A stretch of 64,000 bases of DNA from assembly GCF_000372465.1 (NCBI RefSeq), contig NZ_AQUZ01000017.1:89913-153912 (forward strand), written 5' to 3'. A model generated the notes under the pieces. It was not told the DNA's origin, searched no databases, and saw only the letters and a list, made by a program, of their open reading frames with translations. This document shows, one piece after another, positions 18,226-25,628 of this stretch. Made by a program: the position numbers and the translations under genes. Numbering within the stretch: the stretch's first letter is position 1; each line of letters begins with the position of its first letter. Origin of the DNA: Kribbella catacumbae DSM 19601 (GTDB lineage Bacteria; Actinomycetota; Actinomycetes; Propionibacteriales; Kribbellaceae).

Positions 18226-19136
18226 TGCCGGTCGAGATCCCCGCGGAGTTCCTGAAGGTCGGGTCGCGGGGACCGGAGTGGGTCGCGTGGCTGGACCGGC
18301 TGCCGCGGCTCACGAGCGACCTGCTGGCCGAGTGGGACCTGCGGGTCGACGGCCAAGCGACGTACGGGAACTGTGCCCTGGTGGTTCCTGTACTCACAGC
18401 GGACAGCACGCCGGGAATGCTGAAGGTGCAGTTCCCGCACTGGGAGGCCGAAACCGAGCACCTCGCGCTGCGGATCTGGGACGGCAACGGCGCGATCCGG
18501 CTGCTCAGGGCGGATCCGCGACGGTTCGCGTTGCTGTTGGAGCGGGCGCAGCCGCGGGACCTGACCAGCGTCGAGGAGATTGAGGCGATCGAGATCGTCG
18601 CCGCCATGTACAAGCGGCTGCACGTGCCGGCCGGCCCGCAGTTCAGGGTGCTGTCCGGTGAAGCGAAGCGGTGGGCGAGCGAACTGTCCGAGCTCCCCGC
18701 CTCGTCGGCAGTGCCCCACCGGTACGTCGAGCAGGCGGCCGCGCTGGCGCGGGATTTCGCCTCTGACGCCGAGACCGACGGCAAGCTGATCCACACGGAT
18801 CTGCACTACTTCAACGTGCTCGCGGCCGACCGCGAACCGTGGCTGGTGATCGATCCCAAGCCCCTGTCGGGCGATCCGCACTACGAGGTCGCGCCGCTGC
18901 TGTGGAACCGCTGGGACGAGATCGCGTCAGCGCGGGACCTGCGCTTCGCCCTGCGGCGGCGGTTCTACACGATCGTCGACGCGGCCGGCCTGGACGAGAA
19001 CCGGGCCCGCGACTGGGTGATCGTCCGGCAGATGGTGAACGTCAAAGGCGCCATCCAGGACGCCGGCACCGACCAGGTCCTCCCACACGACTGGCTGACC
19101 CGCAACATCGCCATCACCAAGGCAATCCAAGACTAA
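18225..19136 (+). CDS. streptomycin 6-phosphotransferase-like kinase (APH(6) family)
   Basis: The 303-residue protein resembles APH(6)/hydroxyurea phosphotransferase enzymes: TYGNCALVVPVLTADSTPGMLKVQF, with the ATP-site Lys in MLKVQFP, catalytic loop LIHTDLHYFNVLAA and metal-binding VIDPKPLSGDPHYEVAP. All key residues look present. It could inactivate an aminoglycoside or phosphorylate an internal metabolite; the drug cannot be inferred. GTG overlaps the lepA stop by one base, so expression may depend on lepA transcription. Confidence 0.82.
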   Translation: MPVEIPAEFLKVGSRGPEWVAWLDRLPRLTSDLLAEWDLRVDGQATYGNCALVVPVLTADSTPGMLKVQFPHWEAETEHLALRIWDGNGAIRLLRADPRRFALLLERAQPRDLTSVEEIEAIEIVAAMYKRLHVPAGPQFRVLSGEAKRWASELSELPASSAVPHRYVEQAAALARDFASDAETDGKLIHTDLHYFNVLAADREPWLVIDPKPLSGDPHYEVAPLLWNRWDEIASARDLRFALRRRFYTIVDAAGLDENRARDWVIVRQMVNVKGAIQDAGTDQVLPHDWLTRNIAITKAIQD

Positions 19137-19169
19137 ATAGGTGGCTGTGCGGCCGGTGTGGGGGAGACG

Positions 19170-19805
19170 ATGGCTGTCATGCGGCTGCTGACGGTGAATG
19201 TGGTGGAAGGGTTGATTCCGGGGCCCAAGGAGACTGGGCTGACGGCGATTGACAAGCGGCCGCAGGGTGGGCGGGTGGCTGTGGGGGTGCTGGGGCTCGA
19301 GCGGGATCGGGTTTGTGACACGAAGAACCACGGCGGGCCGGACCAGGCGGTCTACTGCTATGCGCAGGAGGATGCTGACTGGTGGGCGGGTGAGCTGGAT
19401 CGCGATATCCCGCCGGGGTTGTTCGGCGAGAACCTGCGGACCGAGGGGCTTGATATCACCAACGCGCTGATCGGCGAGGTCTGGCGGTTGGGTGAGTCGG
19501 TCGAGGTGATGGTCCGCGCGCCGCGCATGCCGTGTGTCACCTTCCAGCACCGGATGCAGCTCAAGGGCTGGGTCAAGCGCTTCCAGCAGGCAGGTTGCCC
19601 GGGCGCCTACCTCAAGGTCCTGAAGACGGGCACGATCGGCGCCGGCGACCCCATCGAGATCCTCAGCCGCCCCGATCACGAGGTCACCATCGCCGACATG
19701 TTCGCTGCCCAGGACTCCGCCAAGATGCAGGGCATGCTCGACTCCGGTGTGGACCTGATGGACGAGCTCCGCGAGGCCGCCCAGCGCATCGCCGCGCGGG
19801 CATGA
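19170..19805 (+). CDS. MOSC-domain protein (YiiM-like)
   Basis: The 211-residue product is dominated by a MOSC domain: VGVLGLERDRVCDTKNHGGPD followed by QAVYCYAQED, GLFGENLRTEGLD and RMPCVTFQHRM (the Cys is the expected molybdenum-sulfur ligand region). YiiM-type proteins reduce N-hydroxylated bases using molybdenum cofactor. ATG 19170 has GGGGGA upstream; an in-frame GTG at 19158 is less likely. The stop overlaps the following MFS start as ATGA, suggesting that gene was once co-translated. Confidence 0.83.
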   Translation: MAVMRLLTVNVVEGLIPGPKETGLTAIDKRPQGGRVAVGVLGLERDRVCDTKNHGGPDQAVYCYAQEDADWWAGELDRDIPPGLFGENLRTEGLDITNALIGEVWRLGESVEVMVRAPRMPCVTFQHRMQLKGWVKRFQQAGCPGAYLKVLKTGTIGAGDPIEILSRPDHEVTIADMFAAQDSAKMQGMLDSGVDLMDELREAAQRIAARA

Positions 19806-20352
19806 AGGGCCTGCTCCCCGCTCCCGGACCACTGAGACCGCTGGCCCTGGCGACGCTGCTCAGCCGCGTCGGCAACGGGCTGCTGATGACCGTCAGCGTG
19901 CTCAGGTCAGGTCGAGCCGCGGAATCGCGGACCCGGCGACCGCCGCGCGAGCGACCAGGACCGCCGGATTGTTGCTAATGGCATCCATGGTGCTCTTCGC
20001 CGGCGCCTCGGGTGGCGGTGTTGTCGTCGCCGTAGCGCTGCTGGCGGTCGGGGCCCTGGTCCAGGTGATCGGCGAACTGCTGCAGTCGTCCGGCTCGTTC
20101 CTGCTCGGCTTCGACCTCGCGGCAGACGAGGCGCAGGGGCAGTACCAGGGCGTCTGGAACACGAGTATGTCGATCAGCACGATGCTCGCCCCGATGGTGC
20201 TGGCGCTGTTGCCGCTGGGGCTTGGGGTGCCGGGCTGGATCATCCTCGGGGTGTGGTTCGCGGTGATCGGCGTTCTGTTCGTACCGGTCGTGCGATGGGC
20301 CGCCGCCCGCCGTACTGCGACGCTGGAGCGGGCGGCGGCGTACAGCCTCTAG
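19802..20352 (+). pseudogene. MFS transporter collapsed by internal deletion
   Basis: An N-terminal stub starting at ATG 19802 reads LRPLALATLLSRVGNGLLMTV, the first membrane helix of an actinobacterial MFS permease. It leaves the family near 19902 and stops early. In another frame, 19969-20352 encodes the last part: GALVQVIGELLQSSGSFLLG, YQGVWNTSMSISTMLAP and ALLPLGLGVPGWIILGVWFA. Helices 2 to about 8 are missing, some 250 residues. Both ends survive while the middle is gone. The gene overlaps the MOSC stop by four bases. Confidence 0.75.
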
Positions 20353-21113
20353 TGCGTGGGCTCCAGGTAACCGAGGGCAGCGGAGATCTTGCGGGCCGCC
20401 TCGATCGCGGCCGGTGCCATCAGGGCGACCTGGGCGATCGACTGCTCCAGCGAGAGTGTCGAGATGCTGACCGCGGCGATCGCCGTACCGGTGTGGTCGT
20501 GGATGACGGCCGCGACGCAACGAATGCCCGGCTCGTTCTCCTCGTCGTCCAGCGCATAGCCGCGAGAGCGGACCTGAGTGAGATCGGCCTTCAGGGAGGC
20601 GGCCGTCGTGTGGGTCAGGGGAGTGCGGGCCGGCAGACCGGTACGGGTGACGAGGGCGTCGAGCGCTTCGTCGTCCTTCTCGGCGAGCAGCGCCTTGCCG
20701 ATGCCCGTGCAGTGCAGCCAGAACGCCTTACCCACCCGCGAAGGCATCCTGTACGGCTTCGGCCCGTCAAGGCGGGCTACGTAGATCGCCTCGTCGCCGT
20801 TGAGCAGGCCGACGTGCACCGTGCAGCGGGTCTGCGAGACGAGATCGGCCAGCACCGGCCGGGCCACCGTCGCCAGGTCGACGTTCGTGAGCGCGTGACC
20901 GGCCAGCCGCAGCGCCTTCGGGCCCGGATGGTACGAGCCGTCCTCCGCCTGCGCCACGAACTCGTGCTCGACCAGCGACGCCATGATCCGGTGCACGGTC
21001 GATTTGGCCAGGCCGGTGGCCGTCACCACGTCGGTGAACCGGGAGTGCTCGAGGACCGCGTCGAGCACCATCAGCGTCTTGTCGATGGCCGAGGGCGAAC
21101 TCATATCGCTCAT
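20349..21113 (-). CDS. IclR-family regulator, probable repressor of the uronate (kdu) genes
   Basis: The 254-residue protein has an N-terminal winged HTH (TGLAKSTVHRIMASLVEHEF) and a C-terminal IclR effector domain (RVGKAFWLHCTGIGKALLA, GIRCVAAVIHDHTG). It follows kduD by 11 bases on the same strand, so it is likely the operon's own regulator and a functional counterpart of KdgR. Its stop overlaps the end of the MFS remnant. The inducer is probably a ketodeoxygluconate-type intermediate (inference from neighbours). Confidence 0.87.
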   Translation of the reverse strand: MSDMSSPSAIDKTLMVLDAVLEHSRFTDVVTATGLAKSTVHRIMASLVEHEFVAQAEDGSYHPGPKALRLAGHALTNVDLATVARPVLADLVSQTRCTVHVGLLNGDEAIYVARLDGPKPYRMPSRVGKAFWLHCTGIGKALLAEKDDEALDALVTRTGLPARTPLTHTTAASLKADLTQVRSRGYALDDEENEPGIRCVAAVIHDHTGTAIAAVSISTLSLEQSIAQVALMAPAAIEAARKISAALGYLEPTH

Positions 21114-21124
21114 CCTGTCACCTC

Positions 21125-21916
21125 TTACCTGGCTAGCCAGCCACCGTCGACCGCGAGAATGTGTCCGTTGACGTAGTCGGAGGCCGCCGAGGCCAGGAAG
21201 ACCGCGGCTCCGACCAGGTCCTCGGGCCGGCCCCAGCGCCCGGCTGGGATGCGGTCGCGGATGGCCGACGCCCGTTCCGCGTCGGCCCTGAGATCGGTCG
21301 TGTTGTCGGTACTGATATACCCCGGCGCGATCGCATTCACCTGTACTCCGGCCGGGCCCCACTCATTGGCGAGAGCCTTCGTGAGGCCGGCGACCGCGTG
21401 CTTGCTCGCGGTGTAGGCGGGCACGGTGATGCCGCCCTGGAAGCTCAGCAGTGAGGCGATCGTGATGATCTTGCCGCCGCCACGCTGGACCATCGCGGCA
21501 CCGACCGGCCGGGTGACCGCCCAGGTGGAGTTCAGGTTCACGTCGATGACGTGCTGCCAGTCGGCGGCCGCGGTACTGGCCGCCGGAGCTCGCCGGATGG
21601 TCCCGGCGTTGTTGACCAGGATGTCGATCGGGCGACCCGCTGCGGCGGCGACCGCCTCGGTGGCGGCCGCCTCGACCGCTGCCGGGTCCGCGAAATCGGC
21701 CGTGATGACGCGAGCCTGCCCGCCGCCGTTCTGCTTGATCGCTTCCAGCGTGTCTTCGAGCGCCGCGTCGCGGGCCATCAGGATCAGCTCGGCGCCGGCC
21801 GCGGCCAGCCCGGCGGCGATCGCCGCACCGATCCCGCGCCGTGCTCCGGTGACCAGCGCCGTCTTCCCTGCCAGCGACAAGCTCGACGGCGGAGCCGGCT
21901 CCGGGGCCTGCGTCAT
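21125..21916 (-). CDS. kduD: 2-deoxy-D-gluconate 3-dehydrogenase-like SDR (KduD)
   Basis: The 263-residue short-chain dehydrogenase has TGARRGIGAAIA (cofactor loop), NNAG, catalytic Ser in ITIASLLSFQGG, YTASK (Tyr/Lys pair) and NAIAPGYISTDNT. GYISTDNT and the pairing with KduI point to KduD, which interconverts 3-deoxy-D-glycero-2,5-hexodiulosonate and 2-keto-3-deoxygluconate in pectin or alginate-type uronate breakdown. Its ATG overlaps the kduI stop by four bases, so the two are translationally coupled. Confidence 0.87.
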   Translation of the reverse strand: MTQAPEPAPPSSLSLAGKTALVTGARRGIGAAIAAGLAAAGAELILMARDAALEDTLEAIKQNGGGQARVITADFADPAAVEAAATEAVAAAAGRPIDILVNNAGTIRRAPAASTAAADWQHVIDVNLNSTWAVTRPVGAAMVQRGGGKIITIASLLSFQGGITVPAYTASKHAVAGLTKALANEWGPAGVQVNAIAPGYISTDNTTDLRADAERASAIRDRIPAGRWGRPEDLVGAAVFLASAASDYVNGHILAVDGGWLAR

Positions 21917-22752
21917 CGAAGGTCCGCCACGTTGACGCCGTCCATGTCGGTGAAAGCCTGGTTCTCGCCGGCCATCGCCCAGACGAAGCTGTACGACGAG
22001 GTGCCGACGCCCGAGTGGATCGACCAGCTCGGCGAGATCACGGCCTGGCGATCGGCGACCAGCAGGTGCCGGGTCTCCTCGGGCTCACCCAGCAGGTGGA
22101 CGATCCGCTCGGACTCCGGCAGGCCGAAGTACAGGTAGCACTCGGTACGCCGGTCGTGGGTGTGTGCGGGCATCGTGTTCCAGGTGCTGCCCGGGTGCAG
22201 GGTGGTCACGCCGAGCACGATCTGGCAGCTCTTGACGCCGTCGGCGTGGATGTACTGGTCGATCGTGCGGCGGTTCGCGGTCTGCTGGTCGCCGAGCTCG
22301 AGCCGGTTGCCTTCGCCGGGCTGCACGAGCGTGGTCGGGAAGTCGGTGTGGGCCGCGGCGGAGAACAGGTAGAACGCGGCGTCGGTGCCTTCGAAGACGA
22401 TCTCGCGCGCGCCGCGGCCGGCGTACAGGCAGGCGCCGGTGGTGAGCTCGAACTTGGTGCCGTCGACCGTCACGGTGCCCGTGCCGCCGACATTGATGAT
22501 GCCGGCCTCGCGGCGCTCCAGGAAGAACTCGCTGCGCAGCTCCGGCCAGGTGCCCAGGGTGAGCGGGCCGCTGACCGGACAGGCGCCGGCCAGCACGATC
22601 CGGTCGTGGTGGGTCAGCACCGCGGTGATCGTGTCGGCGGTGAACAGGTCATCGACCAGGTACGTCCGGCGCAGCGCGGCGGTGTCGAACCCGGGCACCT
22701 GGTCGGGGTGGGTGGCGTGCTTGACCTGGAGGGCTTTCTGCGACGAATTCAC
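21913..22752 (-). CDS. kduI: 5-dehydro-4-deoxy-D-glucuronate isomerase (KduI)
   Basis: The 279-residue cupin protein matches KduI throughout: TYLVDDLFTADTITAVLTHHDR, LRSEFFLERREAGIINVGG, the metal motif THPGSTWNTMPAHTHDRRTE (His, His, Glu ligands) and WSIHSGVGTSSYSFVWAMAGEN. It isomerises the linear product of unsaturated uronates, feeding KduD. It is the first gene of the kduI-kduD-iclR operon and faces the symporter gene across a 154-base region with paired palindromes. Confidence 0.93.
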   Translation of the reverse strand: MNSSQKALQVKHATHPDQVPGFDTAALRRTYLVDDLFTADTITAVLTHHDRIVLAGACPVSGPLTLGTWPELRSEFFLERREAGIINVGGTGTVTVDGTKFELTTGACLYAGRGAREIVFEGTDAAFYLFSAAAHTDFPTTLVQPGEGNRLELGDQQTANRRTIDQYIHADGVKSCQIVLGVTTLHPGSTWNTMPAHTHDRRTECYLYFGLPESERIVHLLGEPEETRHLLVADRQAVISPSWSIHSGVGTSSYSFVWAMAGENQAFTDMDGVNVADLR

Positions 22753-22753
22753 A

Positions 22754-22778
22754 GAACTAGGTTCTATCTCGCGGAACA
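22754..22778 (-). promoter_or_regulatory. candidate IclR/KdgR operator at kduI
   Basis: GGTTC (22760-22764) and GAACA (22774-22778) form an interrupted palindrome with nine bases between; a further GAAC-TAG-GTTC overlaps at 22754-22764. The site begins two bases upstream of the kduI start. The same GGTTC-N9-GAAC layout recurs at 22855 in front of the divergent symporter. Confidence 0.5.
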
Positions 22779-22854
22779 GTCTGTCAAACCACGTCCGTGT
22801 CGTGGGCTGAAGGTCCCCGATTGGTCTCGGTGTTTGTTCCGCCTCTTGACACTT

Positions 22855-22873
22855 GGTTCTGACAGATGGAACC
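22855..22873 (+). promoter_or_regulatory. candidate IclR/KdgR operator at the symporter gene
   Basis: GGTTCTGACAGATGGAACC is a GGTTC-N9-GAACC palindrome. It is preceded by CTTGACACTTGG, a possible -35 (TTGACA at 22846-22851). Sharing the motif with the kduI side suggests one regulator controls both directions. Confidence 0.5.
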
Positions 22874-22906
22874 TTCCATCACATCCCGCCCCGAGGAGGA
22901 CCTCTG

Positions 22907-24421
22907 ATGACCGCGCTCGACTGGACGGTGCTGGCCGGCTATTTCGTGCTGATGGTGGCGATCGGGCTGTGGTCGCGCACCAAGATCAAGACGGTGGTGG
23001 ACTACTTCACCACCGGCGGCCGGATCCCCTGGTGGCTGTCCGGCATCTCGCATCACATGTCCGGCTACAGCGCGGTCATGTTCGTCGCGTTCGCGGCGGT
23101 CGCCTACAACTACGGCATCACCGTGTACGTGTGGTGGGCCGTGTCGATCGGTGTCGGTGTCGGCATCGGCGCGTTCATCTTCGCCGCCCGCTGGAACCGG
23201 CTGCGGGCGAAACACGGGGTCGTCTCGCCGCTGGAGTATCTGGCCCGCCGCTACAACCTGCCGACCCAGCAAGTGCTCGCGTACTCCGGTGCCGCGCTCA
23301 AGGTGGTCGACATCGCGGCGAAGTGGGTCGCGATCGCCGTACTGCTGAACGGCTTCACCGGCGTACCGATGCGCTGGGGCATCCTGCTCACAGGCGTGGT
23401 GACGATGCTGTACGCGACGCTCGGTGGACTGTGGGCCGACGTGCTCACCGACTTCGGCCAGTTCATCATCCAGGCCGCGGCTGGGATCGCGATGTTCGTC
23501 GGCGTCCTGACCCATCTGGACGGCATCCCGACGCTGTGGAAGATGTGGGACCAACTGCCCGAGGGGCACGGTGACGCGCTGACCGGGCCGTACACACCGA
23601 TCTTCCTGATCGCGTTCCTGTTCATCAAAACCTTCGAGTACAACGGCGGCATGTGGAACCTGGCGCAGCGCTACATGGCCGCGCCGTCGGGTTCCGCGGC
23701 GAAGAAGTCGGCACTGCTGTCCTCGGTGCTGTGGCTGGTCTGGCCGCTGGTGCTGTTCATCCCGATGTGCGCCGCGCCGCTGCTCGTGCCGAACCTCGGC
23801 AAGGCCGAGCAGTCGTACGTCGAACTGGCGCAACTGCTGCTGCCGAGCGGGCTGATCGGCTTGGTGCTGGCCGGGTTCTTCTCGCACACGATGGCGATGG
23901 TCGCCTCGGACGCGAACGTGATCTCCTCGGTGATCACCCGCGACATCGGCCCGGTACTGGTGCCCAAGCTGCGCCGGCTGTCGGATGTGGCCACCCTGAA
24001 GTTCGCCCGGATCACCACCTTCACGTTCGTCACGCTGAGCATGCTGATCGCGATCATCACCAACGGTCAGGGTGTGGTGCTGAAGATCGTCGTGGACCTG
24101 GTGGCCGCGACGATGGGGCCGATCTCGATCCCGCTGATGCTCGGGCTGCTGCCCTGGTTCCGGCGCTCGGGATCGCGGGCGGCGATCGCTTCCTGGGCGT
24201 CCGGGCTGATCGTCTGGTCGATCGTCAAGTGGGGTATCGGTTCGACCGACACGACGATGGTCGTGGCGTTGCCACTGGCAACCTCCCTGATCGTGTACGT
24301 CGGCCTCGGGCTGCTCCTGCCGGAACGCCGTCCGGAGGTCGACGTGCTGCTCGAATCGCTGAACCATGACCCCGACGAGACCGGCGAGGTGCTCGCCAGG
24401 CGAGCGGCCGCGGTCAGCTGA
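22907..24421 (+). CDS. sodium:solute symporter (SSS family), probable uronate/oligouronide transporter
   Basis: The 504-residue protein has about 13 membrane helices and SSS signatures: DYFTTGGRIPWWLSGISHHMSG, split as DYFTTGGRIPWW then SGISHHMSGYSA, LGGLWADVLTDFGQF and FFSHTMAMVASDANVISSVITRD. The best start is ATG 22907 with GAGGAGGA eight bases upstream; an earlier start in frame lacks a ribosome site. It is divergent from kduI-kduD-iclR and shares its palindromes, so it probably imports uronic acids or their unsaturated derivatives with sodium (inference). Confidence 0.88.
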   Translation: MTALDWTVLAGYFVLMVAIGLWSRTKIKTVVDYFTTGGRIPWWLSGISHHMSGYSAVMFVAFAAVAYNYGITVYVWWAVSIGVGVGIGAFIFAARWNRLRAKHGVVSPLEYLARRYNLPTQQVLAYSGAALKVVDIAAKWVAIAVLLNGFTGVPMRWGILLTGVVTMLYATLGGLWADVLTDFGQFIIQAAAGIAMFVGVLTHLDGIPTLWKMWDQLPEGHGDALTGPYTPIFLIAFLFIKTFEYNGGMWNLAQRYMAAPSGSAAKKSALLSSVLWLVWPLVLFIPMCAAPLLVPNLGKAEQSYVELAQLLLPSGLIGLVLAGFFSHTMAMVASDANVISSVITRDIGPVLVPKLRRLSDVATLKFARITTFTFVTLSMLIAIITNGQGVVLKIVVDLVAATMGPISIPLMLGLLPWFRRSGSRAAIASWASGLIVWSIVKWGIGSTDTTMVVALPLATSLIVYVGLGLLLPERRPEVDVLLESLNHDPDETGEVLARRAAAVS

Positions 24422-24431
24422 CCAGCATTCC

Positions 24432-24444
24432 GGAACAATGTTCC
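24432..24444. promoter_or_regulatory. GGAACAATGTTCC palindrome
   Basis: This perfect 13-base palindrome (central A) lies 11 bases after the symporter stop and 35 bases before the tautomerase stub. It resembles the core of the enterobacterial KdgR box (GAAACANTGTTTC, from memory), with A to G changes. It may have controlled the gene whose stub follows. Confidence 0.4.
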
Positions 24445-24478
24445 ACAAGGCAGAACTCAAACCCTCCTGAGGAGCCTC

Positions 24479-24598
24479 ATGCCGAACATCACCGTCGAAC
24501 TGCTTCCGGGGCTCGCACGGGCGTCAGTTGCCGGCCGGATGGTGGATGGTCGGTCAGGTGGGCGGAAGCCTTCTAATAGGCTGTTCTCATGCGAGTAG
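24479..24598 (+). pseudogene. N-terminal stub of a 4-oxalocrotonate tautomerase-like gene
   Basis: A 39-codon frame behind a good ribosome site (GAGGAG) begins PNITVELLPG after the initiator; Pro at position 2 is the catalytic base of tautomerases and this sequence is typical of their first strand. After about 11 residues the match ends, and the rest (LARASVAGRMVDGRSGG) looks like intergenic DNA running into the asd start, with which it overlaps. The remainder of a normal 60-130-residue tautomerase is missing. Confidence 0.55.
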
Positions 24599-25614
24599 GA
24601 GTGTTCGGGGCAACAGGTCAGGTCGGCGGCGTGATGCGGCAGTTGCTGGTGGAGCGAGAGTTTCCGGTCGACGAGATCCGGTACTTCGCTTCCGCCCGCT
24701 CGGCCGGCAGTCAGCTTCTGTTCGGCGCCGAGAAGATCACCGTCGAGGACTCGGCGACCGCCGACTTCAAGGGCCTTGACCTGGCCCTGTTCTCCAACGG
24801 GAAGACGGCCTCCAAGGAGTTCGCCCCGAAGGTCGCCGCCGCGGGAGCCGTCGTCGTCGACAACTCGTCCGGCTGGCGAATGGATCCCGACGTCCCGCTG
24901 GTGGTCGCCGAGGTCAACCCGGGCGACCTCGACCATCTCCCTAAGGGCATCGTCGCCAACCCGAACTGCACCACGATGGCCGCGATGCCCGTCCTCGCGC
25001 CGCTGCACCGGGAAGCTCGCCTCACCCGCTTGATCGTCTCGACCTATCAAGCGGTCTCCGGCTCGGGCGGCGTCGGCGTACGGGAGTTGGAGGAGCAAAC
25101 TCAGTCTCTGGCTTCTGACTCCGGCCGTCTTGCGCACAGCACCGAGGGGATCGTTCTCCCGCAGCCGCAGGTGTACGCCCGGCCGATCGCGTTCAACGTG
25201 CTCCCGCTGGCCGGAGCGATTGTTGCCGATGGCACCGGTGAGACCGACGAAGAGCAGAAGCTGCGCAACGAGAGCCGCAAGATCCTGCACATCCCGGATC
25301 TTCTGGTGGCCGGCACCTGCGTGCGCGTGCCCGTCTTCACCGGTCACTCGCTCAGCATCCACGCCGAGTTCGCCGACCCGATCACGCCCGAGCGCGCCAC
25401 CGAGCTGCTGGCCACGGCTCCCGGCGTCGAGCTGACCGAGCTGCCGACGCCGTTGCATGCCGTCGGCAACGACCCGTCGTACGTCGGCCGGATCCGCCAG
25501 GACCAGTCGGTGCCGGACAATCGCGGCCTGGTCCTGTTCGTCTCCAACGACAACCTGCGCAAGGGGGCCGCCCTCAACGCAGTACAGATCGCGGAACTTC
25601 TCCAGCAGCGCTGA
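24589..25614 (+). CDS. asd: aspartate-semialdehyde dehydrogenase
   Basis: The 341-residue enzyme starts RVGVFGATGQVGGVMRQLL (NADP loop) and has the catalytic Cys127 in NPNCTTMAAMPVL, SGSGGVGVRELEEQ and a late FTGHSLSIHAEF with the catalytic His region. It reduces aspartyl phosphate to the semialdehyde, the branch point to lysine/DAP, methionine and threonine. TAATAG eight bases before ATG 24589 may be a -10 box, giving a near-leaderless transcript. The usual neighbour ask (aspartate kinase) is not adjacent. Confidence 0.95.
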   Translation: MRVGVFGATGQVGGVMRQLLVEREFPVDEIRYFASARSAGSQLLFGAEKITVEDSATADFKGLDLALFSNGKTASKEFAPKVAAAGAVVVDNSSGWRMDPDVPLVVAEVNPGDLDHLPKGIVANPNCTTMAAMPVLAPLHREARLTRLIVSTYQAVSGSGGVGVRELEEQTQSLASDSGRLAHSTEGIVLPQPQVYARPIAFNVLPLAGAIVADGTGETDEEQKLRNESRKILHIPDLLVAGTCVRVPVFTGHSLSIHAEFADPITPERATELLATAPGVELTELPTPLHAVGNDPSYVGRIRQDQSVPDNRGLVLFVSNDNLRKGAALNAVQIAELLQQR

Positions 25615-25628
25615 CGGAGGCCCTCAGG

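Noticed and set aside
18225..19136. Firm call of streptomycin resistance for the APH(6)-like kinase
   Set aside because: The family includes housekeeping kinases in actinobacteria and nothing nearby suggests antibiotic synthesis or resistance.
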